Shown: piece by piece, positions 1 through 6,209 of the stretch
Layout of the letters: every line of letters starts with the position of its first letter
Numbering within the stretch: the first letter of the stretch is position 1
Source of the DNA: an uncultured Litoreibacter sp.
Lineage (GTDB): Bacteria > Pseudomonadota > Alphaproteobacteria > Rhodobacterales > Rhodobacteraceae
Reading direction: 5' to 3'
Assembly (NCBI GenBank): GCA_937928335.1
Contig: CALFWN010000331.1
Location: 1-7,747, forward strand
Length of the DNA: 7,747 nt
The notes under the pieces: model-generated
Told to the model about the DNA's origin: nothing
Seen by the model: the letters and a program-made list of their open reading frames with translations, nothing else
Database searches by the model: none
Position numbers and translations under genes: made by a program

Positions 1-1146
1 GGAGCTGTCAGGGATCACGCAATTGGTGTCGGCCTCTTTGCCATCCGGGCCCCAGCCCTTGCCGCCCGCCCGGATCAGCGCGGGCATGGAGGCGTCAATG
101 ATCACATCAGAGGGGACATGCAGATTGGTGATGCCCTTGTCGGAATTGACCATATAGAGCGGCGGGTTCTCGGCCAGCGCCTTGTCGATCGCGGCCAGAA
201 TTTCCGTGGCCTTCGGCGCGTCTGCAATGGCGTCCAGCACCGCACCAAGGCCGGAGTTTGGGTTCACGCAAGCCGCGTCCAGCTGGGCAGCATAAGTCTC
301 AAAGACCGGCTTCAGGAAGGCGCGCACCGCATGGCCGAAGATGATCGGGTCAGAGACCTTCATCATCGTGGCCTTCATATGGATCGAGAACAGCGTGCCT
401 TCAGCCTTGGTCGCGGCAACCTGATCCTCCAGAAATGCGCCCAGCGCCTTGGCGGACATGAAGGACGCGTCGACGATGGTGCCGGCGGGGTAGGCGATCC
501 CGTCTTTCAGGACCGTTGCTGATCCATCCTTGCCCACCAGTTCGATCCGCGCCGTGGCCTCGGACGCCAGCGTCACGGAGGTCTCGTTTGAGCGGAAATC
601 ATTGGCGCTCATCGTTGAAACGCGGGTCTTGCTGTCAGCCGACCATGCCCCCATCCGGTGCGGGTTGGCCTGCGCGTAATTCTTCACGGCTGCCGCCGCG
701 CGCCGGTCTGAATTGCCCTCGCGCAGCACCGGGTTTACGGCAGAGCCCTTGACCGCGTCGTAACGGGCCCGCACCTCTTTCTCCGCATCTGTTTCGGGGG
801 TCTCGGGATAGTCGGGCAGCGCATAGCCCTTGCCCTGAAGCTCGCTCACCGCCTCCACCAGCTGCGGCACCGAGGCCGAGATATTGGGCAGCTTGATCAC
901 ATTGGCATCCGGTGTCTTGACCAGCTGGCCAAGGGCGGCAAGGTCGTCGCTTTGGCGCTGCGCTTCCGTCAGATGATCGGGAAAGGCGGCAATGATGCGC
1001 CCCGCCAGCGAGATGTCCCGCTGGCCCACGCTCACGCCCGCAGCAGAGGTGAAACTCTGGATGATCGGCAGAAATGATGCAGATGCCAGCTCGGGGGCTT
1101 CATCCACTTTGGTATAAACAATGTCGGGTGTTTTCATATCTGCCAT
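1..1146 (-). CDS. icd: Monomeric NADP-dependent isocitrate dehydrogenase, N-terminal half (partial)
   Basis: This is the TCA-cycle enzyme that oxidatively decarboxylates isocitrate to 2-oxoglutarate with NADP+, in the cytoplasm. Translation from the ATG at 1146 gives 382 residues that stay open to the left edge, about half of the roughly 740 usual for the single-chain (IDH-II) family. It begins [20 protein letters not shown]. The family hallmarks are visible: RDISLAGR (43-50), [12 protein letters not shown] (85-96) and [17 protein letters not shown] (133-149). The last holds S135, R142 and R148, which align with the substrate-binding Ser132, Arg139 and Arg145 of the Azotobacter enzyme. [10 protein letters not shown] and [17 protein letters not shown] lie further on. 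This is not the dimeric E. coli-type Icd. An AAGG lies 11 bases before the start codon. The gene is divergent from the membrane glycosyltransferase, with 207 bp between them. The family assignment is very secure; the C-terminal half is outside the window. Confidence 0.97.
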   Translation of the reverse strand, partial: MADMKTPDIVYTKVDEAPELASASFLPIIQSFTSAAGVSVGQRDISLAGRIIAAFPDHLTEAQRQSDDLAALGQLVKTPDANVIKLPNISASVPQLVEAVSELQGKGYALPDYPETPETDAEKEVRARYDAVKGSAVNPVLREGNSDRRAAAAVKNYAQANPHRMGAWSADSKTRVSTMSANDFRSNETSVTLASEATARIELVGKDGSATVLKDGIAYPAGTIVDASFMSAKALGAFLEDQVAATKAEGTLFSIHMKATMMKVSDPIIFGHAVRAFLKPVFETYAAQLDAACVNPNSGLGAVLDAIADAPKATEILAAIDKALAENPPLYMVNSDKGITNLHVPSDVIIDASMPALIRAGGKGWGPDGKEADTNCVIPDSS

Positions 1147-1339
1147 GACGCGAGGGACCTTTTTGCTGTTTGGCGCAATCCCTAAACAACCGTCGGGCCA
1201 AGGTCCACTGATTGGGGTTAAATTTGACCTTTGCCGCATGATCGCCGGCATGGAGCAGCTGCCGCGCGCTTTCGAAAAGACCGAATTTATGCTATGAATG
1301 CCTCCACTTTCAACGTCAAAGAGGTCTGTTTATCTATTT

Positions 1340-1345
1340 AAGGAG
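1340..1345 (+). promoter_or_regulatory. Shine-Dalgarno deciding a TTG start
   Basis: AAGGAG lies 8 bases before the TTG at 1354. It is the strongest ribosome-binding site in the window. It supports a TTG start for the glycosyltransferase, because no ATG or GTG in that frame has a comparable site before the first membrane helix. Its first two bases are also the last two of the TAA that ends a possible 15-codon leader reading frame (1294-1341). Confidence 0.8.
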
Positions 1346-1353
1346 TTAACGAT

Positions 1354-2742
1354 TTGCTTGATTCCAATCGCATTTATAAATTTCTGAACGGGCGGGAATC
1401 GCTGCTTGCCTATATCATTTCATTCTGTGTCGTATTTTGCTGCTGGGTCCTTATTTTCAGGGCGGGCAGCGCGGTCAAATCGCTCGACGAGCCTGACTTT
1501 CTACAGATTTCCCAAGTTCTGGCCGAGACGGGTATGTTCGCGCTGGAACCGGGGACGCCCACGGCCTACCGCGCTCCGGGGTTGGTGTTCTATCTTGCCC
1601 CGCTAACTGCCCTCGGGGCTGATCTTATGCAGGCACGGCTGGCCAATGCGCTTTTGGCGGGGGGCACGCTGATCTTGCTGTTCCATCTGATCCGCAGACA
1701 AGCAGGACCAGTGGCCGGCTTGTTCGCGGTGCTCATGATGGCGTGTTGGCCGGTGATGATATACGCGGCCACGACGCTCTACCCACAGACATTGGCCGCG
1801 TTCTTACTGGTCGCGACGCTGCTTCTGGCCGATTTCTACCGCAGTACGGGGCATCGGTGGTTGGCCCTGTTGGCTGGCTTGGTATTCGGCGCCGCCATCC
1901 TGACGGTGCCACTCTTGCTGTTGTTGTCGCCTATCCTTTGGTTCTGGGTATTCGTGCAGCGCAGGCGCGGCGCTCTAGCTATGCTGCTTTTTGCGGCGGT
2001 ATCGGCGGCGGTGGTCTGTTCCTGGACCTTGCGCAACTACAACGCGCTGGGTGGCTTCGTTCCAGTGGCCACCAGTTCTGGATTCAACCTTCTGGCGGGC
2101 AATACGGCGCAGGCGCGGTGGAACACCAGCCTGAATGTCCGGTTCCCGGAATATGTCTACACCGAGATGACCGGCAAGACAGAGCTGCAACGCAACAGCA
2201 TCATGACCAAAGCGGCTTTCAAGGAAATCCAGGCCGATGAGATACGGTTTGTGAAGCTCTATATGGCCAAATTCGCCCATTGGTTCCACTTTCAAAACCG
2301 CCTGCTGTCCGATACGGAAAAAGGGGTCGAAACCGGGGCGCTGTCCCTCGGCAAACGCGAAGCCGTGCTGTTTGCCAGCTGGCTCTTGGTGCTGATCGGG
2401 CCGCTGGCGTGCCGTCTTTGGATGCTCAGGCAGGTGCCGTTCAGGCGCATAGAGCTGCTGTTCCTAGCGCTTTGGGTCTTTGGCGGCATGGCCTACGCGC
2501 TGTTCTTCACCCGCATCCGGTTCCGGCTGCCCTTTGATTGGCTGGTGATTTCATCAAATGCCATCTTCGTGTCGGAGCTGGTACAGCGCGCCATTTCAAA
2601 ACACATCAGCGGCGCCCTCCCTCCTATAGAGCAAGCAGCGCGCCGTGGTGGCAGATCACCTGAGCCGCGCAGCTTTGGCCTGCCCGAACCGCTTGGCCTC
2701 CATCATGGTGCTGAAGATAGCTTGCCAGAAACGCGCCATTGA
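1354..2742 (+). CDS. Membrane glycosyltransferase, GT-C fold, PMT/ArnT-like (GT39-type)
   Basis: This 462-residue polytopic inner-membrane protein probably transfers a sugar from a polyprenyl-phosphate donor to a lipid, glycan or protein on the periplasmic side. The acceptor cannot be told from sequence. About ten hydrophobic segments are visible (roughly 18-36, 72-88, 97-112, 117-142, 146-161, 169-201, 207-224, 337-355, 367-385, 392-410). Family-like motifs are an acidic pair in the first periplasmic loop (SLDEPDF, 43-49), TAYRAPG (70-76), LYPQTLA (142-148), SWTLRNYNALGGF (223-235), GFNLLAGN (243-250) and TRIRFRLPFDWL (386-397). The TTG start follows a strong AAGGAG. Residues from about 424 to 462 are hydrophilic and encoded antisense to the end of kdgK, so this tail may be a recent read-through extension. 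There is no operon partner. The class is fairly secure; the specific function is unknown. Confidence 0.8.
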   Translation: MLDSNRIYKFLNGRESLLAYIISFCVVFCCWVLIFRAGSAVKSLDEPDFLQISQVLAETGMFALEPGTPTAYRAPGLVFYLAPLTALGADLMQARLANALLAGGTLILLFHLIRRQAGPVAGLFAVLMMACWPVMIYAATTLYPQTLAAFLLVATLLLADFYRSTGHRWLALLAGLVFGAAILTVPLLLLLSPILWFWVFVQRRRGALAMLLFAAVSAAVVCSWTLRNYNALGGFVPVATSSGFNLLAGNTAQARWNTSLNVRFPEYVYTEMTGKTELQRNSIMTKAAFKEIQADEIRFVKLYMAKFAHWFHFQNRLLSDTEKGVETGALSLGKREAVLFASWLLVLIGPLACRLWMLRQVPFRRIELLFLALWVFGGMAYALFFTRIRFRLPFDWLVISSNAIFVSELVQRAISKHISGALPPIEQAARRGGRSPEPRSFGLPEPLGLHHGAEDSLPETRH

Positions 2743-3520
2743 ACGAGTCTCCCGCCCCGGTGGTGTCCACCGGGGAGGTGACAGGCGGTGTGGTGTGGCG
2801 CCGGGTCTCACCCCCCAGCAAACACAGCACATCGCCTGCGCCGTTCTTGACCACCACCTGCTGCGCGCCGTAGCCAAGATACCGCTCCAGACTGGCCTGC
2901 GGCGTGGCATCACCAAACGCGGCCTGCTCGTCGTCAAAGCTGGGAAACACCAACGAGGCAACAGATGCGGTCCGGGCAATGGTCGCTTTCAGATGGCCAG
3001 AGCTGCGCCACAAGGCCGGGCGGATATTGGGGTCAAATGCCACAAAACATCCCCGTTCACGGGCCTTCGCCAAGGCGTCATGCAGATGCGCAAGACCGTC
3101 ATCGGGCAAGATCGCGAGGGTGATCCCCGACAGATAAACCACATCCGCCCCGCCAAGCACCCTGTCCAGATATGCGGGGTCAGCGGCCAATTGCCGGGCA
3201 GCTGACGTGTCACGCCAGTAGGAAAAGCTGCGCTCCGCCCCGTCGAGATGGATCATGTAAAGCCCGGGCCGCCGATCCGGCAGGCGCTGCACGGGCTCAC
3301 AGGAAATGCCGGCCGCCTCGATAAAGGCGACCATCTCATCCGAGATCGGGTCGGTCCCGACCGCCGACATAAACCCCACGGACCAGCTTTCGGGCAAGGC
3401 CGCGCGGGCATACCACAGGGAGTTGAACACGTCGCCGGCAAAGGATTTGCGCATCAGCCCGCCCTGAGCCTGTGACAGCTCCACCATACATTCGCCAATG
3501 CCGATCAATCTGCCCGCCAT
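2624..3520 (-). CDS. kdgK: 2-keto-3-deoxygluconate kinase, PfkB/ribokinase family
   Basis: This cytoplasmic sugar kinase phosphorylates 2-keto-3-deoxygluconate with ATP to KDPG, feeding the Entner-Doudoroff aldolase step in catabolism of gluconate, galacturonate or related acids. The chosen start, the ATG at 3520, gives 298 residues, normal for KdgK. It begins MAGRLIGIGECMVELSQ and has GAGAGG 10 bases upstream. A longer frame to 3649 adds 43 residues unlike the family. Visible motifs are the N-terminal substrate motif FAGDVFNS (27-34), YWRDTSAAR (101-109) and FDPNIRPALW (162-171), both typical of KdgK, then VKNGAGD (224-230). The PfkB signature DTTGAGDSFNGAF (252-264) includes the catalytic base D258. 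The last 119 bp overlap the convergent glycosyltransferase gene. The GntR-like repressor gene nearby concerns the same metabolic area, but no matching operator was found here. Another ketose or deoxy-sugar acid substrate is the main alternative. Confidence 0.9.
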   Translation of the reverse strand: MAGRLIGIGECMVELSQAQGGLMRKSFAGDVFNSLWYARAALPESWSVGFMSAVGTDPISDEMVAFIEAAGISCEPVQRLPDRRPGLYMIHLDGAERSFSYWRDTSAARQLAADPAYLDRVLGGADVVYLSGITLAILPDDGLAHLHDALAKARERGCFVAFDPNIRPALWRSSGHLKATIARTASVASLVFPSFDDEQAAFGDATPQASLERYLGYGAQQVVVKNGAGDVLCLLGGETRRHTTPPVTSPVDTTGAGDSFNGAFLASYLQHHDGGQAVRAGQSCAAQVICHHGALLAL

Positions 3521-3677
3521 ACCAGGAAATCCTCTCAATTTTTCGGGGCAACATGACCGCAAGCCACTTGCGCTGTCGAGAGCAAACCGGGCTACCCCGT
3601 TTCCTCTGCCACTGCAAAAGTGGTAACCATGCAGGATGGTCGGGGCCACCCGACAGGTTCAACAGGAAAGACAAGCT

Positions 3678-3857
3678 ATGCAAACGATAGGCGGCCTTCT
3701 GATTTTTGTCCTCGATATCTGGGCAATCGCATCCATCTTCAATGCCAGGGTAGAGACGGGCACCAAGATCATGTGGATTCTGCTGGTTCTGATCCTGCCG
3801 GTGATTGGCTTCCTGATCTGGTTCTTTGCAGGCCCCAGAGGCGACACCTCCCCCTAG
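3678..3857 (+). CDS. Small two-helix membrane protein, PLDc_N domain
   Basis: This is a 59-residue protein made almost wholly of two hydrophobic helices (roughly 3-19 and 29-49) joined by a short polar turn (NARVETGTKI). The pattern of a tryptophan/isoleucine-rich first helix, GTKIMWILLV, PVIGFLIWF and a short polar tail fits the PLDc_N family. That is the membrane-anchoring module found before cardiolipin-synthase-type phospholipase D domains and also alone in small proteins. No catalytic HKD motif is present, so it has no phospholipase activity of its own. The ATG at 3678 is preferred over one at 3636 because it follows AGGAAAG and begins directly with the helix. Its stop overlaps the convergent PhyR-like gene by 4 bp (a shared CTAG). 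The role is unknown; an envelope-stress or membrane-organising function would be a guess. Confidence 0.8.
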   Translation: MQTIGGLLIFVLDIWAIASIFNARVETGTKIMWILLVLILPVIGFLIWFFAGPRGDTSP

Positions 3858-4630
3858 CGGCTGCTCAGAATGAAGGCCTGGCTGACGGCGCTGCGCACCT
3901 GCTGGTCGAGATAGGGTTTTGCGATAATGAACACCGGCTCCCCGATGGCGCCGGTCAGCAGCTTTTCCGGATAGGGTGTGACGAACACGGCCGAGACCGC
4001 CGGGTGCTGCCTGCTGATCCTGCGCGCGGCATCCAGCCCGGAGGATGCGTCGGCAAGGCTCAGCGCCGTTATGATCAATTCCGGCGGGGACGTCGCCGCA
4101 AGGCAGACAGCCTCCGACGCGGTCCGCGCCACCCCGGTAACGGTGCATCCCATATCGCCAAGGCAGCTCGACATATCCATTGCCAGCATCGGGTCATCCT
4201 CGATGATCAGCACCCGGCTGCCGGTGCGGTAGGGCATCTCCTGCAACGCGGTCTCGAAAAGCTCCGGCACATTCTGCAAGGACACCCCCAGAATCTGGGC
4301 GATCTGCGCGAAGGAGAATTCCTCGATCGTGCGCAAAAGCAGCGTTTCGCGTGATCCCGGCGTGAGCGCAAGAATTTGCCGCCGCGCCGCTGTCTGGCTC
4401 AGCGAGCAGGCCCTCAGCGCGTTCCATATGGTATTGAGATTGGTGAAAAGCTGCACCCGAATGTCGATGGCGGAGATCGCGCCCAGGTCAGGGCGGGTGG
4501 ACAATCGGGCCTTTGCCGCCAGCGTGTCGCCGCTGTTTTGATGTCCGGTCAGCGCACGCCCATAGCGCCGCAGAAAGGGCATGGCCGCGTCAAGAATATC
4601 TCCTGCTGCGCGCCGAGCGCCTTTGGCCAT
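3854..4630 (-). CDS. PhyR-like response regulator (sigma-like domain plus receiver) lacking the phosphoacceptor Asp
   Basis: This 258-residue protein has the PhyR architecture of the alphaproteobacterial general stress response: an N-terminal EcfG-like sigma mimic (about 12-135) and a C-terminal receiver (about 137-255). In the known system, phosphorylated PhyR sequesters the anti-sigma factor NepR and so frees the sigma factor EcfG. Matches include MPFLRRYGRALTGHQNSGD (17-35), ALTPGSRETLLLRTIEEFS (88-106) and AQILGVS (111-117). The receiver carries the acidic cluster IIEDD (142-146), the switch threonine in FVTPYPEKLLTG (T218) and the lysine in AKPY (K238). The phosphoacceptor is missing: the segment aligning with LADIQLADGSSG reads ITALSLADASSG, so A189 replaces Asp. 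The codon is GCG, two changes from any Asp codon. The start at 4630 has GAGG 7 bases upstream. No nepR, ecfG or sensor kinase lies in the window. The family call is strong; activity of this copy is uncertain. Confidence 0.88.
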   Translation of the reverse strand: MAKGARRAAGDILDAAMPFLRRYGRALTGHQNSGDTLAAKARLSTRPDLGAISAIDIRVQLFTNLNTIWNALRACSLSQTAARRQILALTPGSRETLLLRTIEEFSFAQIAQILGVSLQNVPELFETALQEMPYRTGSRVLIIEDDPMLAMDMSSCLGDMGCTVTGVARTASEAVCLAATSPPELIITALSLADASSGLDAARRISRQHPAVSAVFVTPYPEKLLTGAIGEPVFIIAKPYLDQQVRSAVSQAFILSSR

Positions 4631-4705
4631 CTGGATGCCTCAACTTTCGCACCGATTTTCGGGGATGCCGCAGCCATAGCGCCCAGAGATGAATAAAACG
4701 GTAAG

Positions 4706-4723
4706 ACCGGTCGCAATACCGGG
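4706..4723 (-). terminator. Possible weak terminator after the LacI-family gene
   Basis: Just past the regulator's stop codon, the minus strand has a perfect 5-bp stem (CCGGT and ACCGG, plus positions 4718-4722 and 4707-4711) with a 6-base loop. A short T-run (TTTT) follows about 8 bases later. The stem is short and the T-run is displaced, so intrinsic termination is only possible. Confidence 0.25.
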
Positions 4724-4730
4724 CCTGCCC

Positions 4731-5810
4731 CTAGCGCACGGTCTGCCCGGGCGCAAAGACCGGAGACAGCTCGATCAGCCGGTTCTCGATGGTGCTGGGC
4801 TTGCTCAGCGCATCCGCCATCAGCTCTGCCGCTTTCTGGCCAATCTCCACCCGGCAGCTGTCCATCGTGGCAAGCCGCTTGGACATGCCATCCAGAAGCT
4901 CCAGCCCGTTAAAGCCCGCCAACCCGATCTCGCCGGGCACGTCATAGCCGGCCTCTGTGCAGTAAAGCAGCCCGCCTGCGCCAATCATATCATTGGAATA
5001 ATACAGAAAATCGAGGTCTTTCGTGCGCGTCAGGATCGCCTCGGTCATCTCGCGGCCCTTGGCCAGCGCCGAGCCGCCCGAGTAATATTCCTCATCCGCC
5101 AGCGACAGCCCGGCCTCATTCAGCACCGACTTGAACCCCTCAAAGCGTTTGCGGGCCCGGTGGTCGAGCGGCATTTTCGTGCCCAGAAACCCGATCCGGC
5201 GATAGCCGCGTTTCAGGATTTCCTTCGCCGTTTCCCGCCCGGCCCGCTCATGGCTGATGCCCACACAGGCATCAATCGCTGCGCCGTCAACATCCATGAT
5301 CTCGACAATCGGAACGCCGGAATTCTTCATCATCTTGCGCGCGGGCTCCGTGTGCTCCAGCCCGGCCACGATCAGCCCGGTCGGGCGCCAGGACAGCATC
5401 TCGAAGATCACCTGCTCTTCTTTCTCCGGCTCATAGCCGCTGACGCCCACCACCGGCTGCAAAGGGGTGTCATCCAGCACGCTGGAGATGCCCATCATCA
5501 CTTCGGGGAACACCATATTCGACAAAGAGGGGATGATGACGCCCACCAGATTGACGCTGTTTGACGCCAGCGCGCCCGCGATCTTGTTGGGCACATAGCC
5601 CATCTCCCGCGCTGCGGTCAGGACCTTTTCACGCGTCTTTTCAGAGACTTCGCCACGATTTCGCAACACCCGGCTGACGGTCATTTCAGAGACGCCCGAC
5701 GCCTCGGAGACGTCACGAAGGGTCAGGTTAGGCCGGTAATCCGGGTCGGATCTGCTGGTCAAATGAGGCGGCCCTTGTCCAAGAAGTAGCTCACCTTTCT
5801 TAACCCGCAT
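4731..5810 (-). CDS. LacI-family transcriptional regulator, GntR (gluconate repressor)-like
   Basis: This is a DNA-binding repressor with a periplasmic-binding-protein-like effector domain, probably sensing gluconate or a related sugar acid. The 359 residues show a LacI helix-turn-helix (LTLRDVSEASGVSEMTVSRV, 29-48) and a hinge helix (PNKIAGALASN, 74-84). The effector core follows: VGVIIPSLSNMVFPEV (89-104), EMLSWRPTGLIV (137-148), GVPIVEIMD (165-173), YSNDMIGAGG (271-280) and GLAGFNGLELLDG (296-308). The segments around SLSNMVF, MLSW, PIVEIMD and AGFNG resemble E. coli GntR more than LacI or PurR. A GntR-type operator lies 35-46 bp upstream, suggesting autoregulation. The start is uncertain: the ATG at 5810 lacks a well-placed Shine-Dalgarno, whereas a TTG at 5762 has AAGGG 9 bases before it and would remove 16 atypical residues. 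kdgK two genes away fits the same metabolism. Confidence 0.88.
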   Translation of the reverse strand: MRVKKGELLLGQGPPHLTSRSDPDYRPNLTLRDVSEASGVSEMTVSRVLRNRGEVSEKTREKVLTAAREMGYVPNKIAGALASNSVNLVGVIIPSLSNMVFPEVMMGISSVLDDTPLQPVVGVSGYEPEKEEQVIFEMLSWRPTGLIVAGLEHTEPARKMMKNSGVPIVEIMDVDGAAIDACVGISHERAGRETAKEILKRGYRRIGFLGTKMPLDHRARKRFEGFKSVLNEAGLSLADEEYYSGGSALAKGREMTEAILTRTKDLDFLYYSNDMIGAGGLLYCTEAGYDVPGEIGLAGFNGLELLDGMSKRLATMDSCRVEIGQKAAELMADALSKPSTIENRLIELSPVFAPGQTVR

Positions 5811-5844
5811 TCCTGGGCTTGTCCAAACTGTAATCTGCAGCTAC

Positions 5845-5856
5845 GTTACCGCTAAC
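5845..5856. promoter_or_regulatory. GntR-type operator palindrome
   Basis: GTTACCGCTAAC is a palindrome with one mismatched pair. With flanks it reads ACGTTACCGCTAACAA, matching the known E. coli GntR/IdnR operator consensus ATGTTA-N4-TAACAT at 10 of 12 defined positions. It lies 35-46 bp upstream of the LacI-family gene's ATG, in the expected promoter region, so the repressor probably controls its own gene. A divergent plus-strand transcript towards 5899-5938 could be affected too. The match was made by eye; binding is inferred. Confidence 0.65.
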
Positions 5857-5898
5857 AAAGATAGGTTTGCCCGTCGGCAACGTCGGACCAAGCCACTG

Positions 5899-5938
5899 AA
5901 AGGGGACGCGCCTGGGCCACTTGCGCATCCCCTTTTTT
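5899..5938 (+). terminator. Strong Rho-independent terminator (plus strand)
   Basis: A 13-position stem (AAAGGGGACGCGC at 5899-5911 against GCGCATCCCCTTT at 5923-5935) has a single C-A mismatch and an 11-base loop. The T-run of six (5933-5938) starts inside the right arm. On the minus strand the T-run is only three bases, so the direction is mainly plus. No plus-strand gene ends just before it; it lies upstream of the tRNA and beyond the start of the minus-strand regulator. It may end an unannotated small RNA. Confidence 0.8.
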
Positions 5939-5977
5939 GTTGCCTCTCAGAAAAGAATTCCCCACAAAAGCCCCCGT

Positions 5978-6054
5978 GGTCCCGTGGCTCAACTGGATAG
6001 AGCAGCCCCCTCCTAAGGGGCAGGTTGCAGGTTCGAATCCTGCCGGGGTCACCA
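5978..6054 (+). tRNA. tRNA-Arg (anticodon CCT), CCA encoded
   Basis: A complete 77-nt cloverleaf can be drawn by eye. The acceptor stem is GGTCCCG with CGGGGTC, including two adjacent G-U wobbles. The D arm is GCTC/GAGC with a GG-containing loop. The anticodon arm GCCCC-CTCCTAA-GGGGC gives anticodon CCT, which reads AGG for arginine. The variable loop is 5 nt, and the T arm is GCAGG-TTCGAAT-CCTGC. A discriminator A at 6051 and an encoded CCA at 6052-6054 follow. The plus-strand mobilization cluster begins about 155 bp downstream, so the 3' half of this gene is the likely attachment site of an integrated element. Confidence 0.96.
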
Positions 6055-6091
6055 AAAACACCTGAAAAATATGGCTTATTTACAGGGCTTT

Positions 6092-6176
6092 GTGCAGAAG
6101 CGTGCAGAAAGTCCCGTCAGCTTTCGCGGCGAATTCTGCTGAAGCGGCGGAAATCTCGTACAAAACCTGTACAAAA
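6092..6176 (+). repeat. Four GTRCARAA direct repeats
   Basis: Two copies of GTGCAGAA (6092-6099 and 6102-6109, period 10) and two of GTACAAAA (6158-6165 and 6169-6176, period 11) share the consensus GTRCARAA. All are on the same strand and each pair is spaced about one helical turn. They lie between the tRNA and the first island gene. Possible roles are integrase or excisionase arm-type sites, repressor operators, or replication iterons; the sequence alone does not decide. Confidence 0.55.
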
Positions 6177-6209
6177 TTCGCACGTCTTTGCGCAGTTTGG
6201 TGCCTCCCA

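Noticed and set aside
118..752. Plus-strand frames opposite the isocitrate dehydrogenase gene
   Set aside because: The minus-strand translation is a continuous, family-matching enzyme, so these are shadows.
3619..3629. TGGTAACCA near kdgK as a second GntR operator
   Set aside because: It shares only the GTTACC half (on the minus strand) and lacks the GTTA-N4-TAAC spacing, so it is not a convincing match.
3521..3649. A 43-residue extension of KdgK to an ATG at 3649
   Set aside because: KdgK proteins start just before the IGIGE strand. The ATG at 3520 has a good Shine-Dalgarno and gives normal length, and the extension matches nothing in the family.
3620..4354. Long plus-strand frame of 244 residues opposite the PhyR-like gene
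   Set aside because: It is rich in Arg, Gly, His and Pro, as expected from the complement of a GC-rich coding region, and it overlaps the well-supported PLDc_N and PhyR-like genes in another frame or strand.
4689..5564. Plus-strand 291-residue frame opposite the LacI-family gene
   Set aside because: It has no recognisable domain, and its composition (many His, Gln, Arg, Pro) is that of an antisense frame; the minus-strand repressor is clear.
5852..6061. Minus-strand 69-residue frame with TPAGFEPATCPLGGG, covering the tRNA
   Set aside because: This is the antisense translation of the tRNA-Arg and its leader, a well-known type of spurious protein in databases. The tRNA and the plus-strand terminator explain the sequence.
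6090..6209. A 40-residue N-terminal extension of the winged-helix protein from a TTG at 6090
   Set aside because: The residues look non-coding, run through the GTRCARAA repeats, and the family-like opening MSWR starts at the ATG at 6210.
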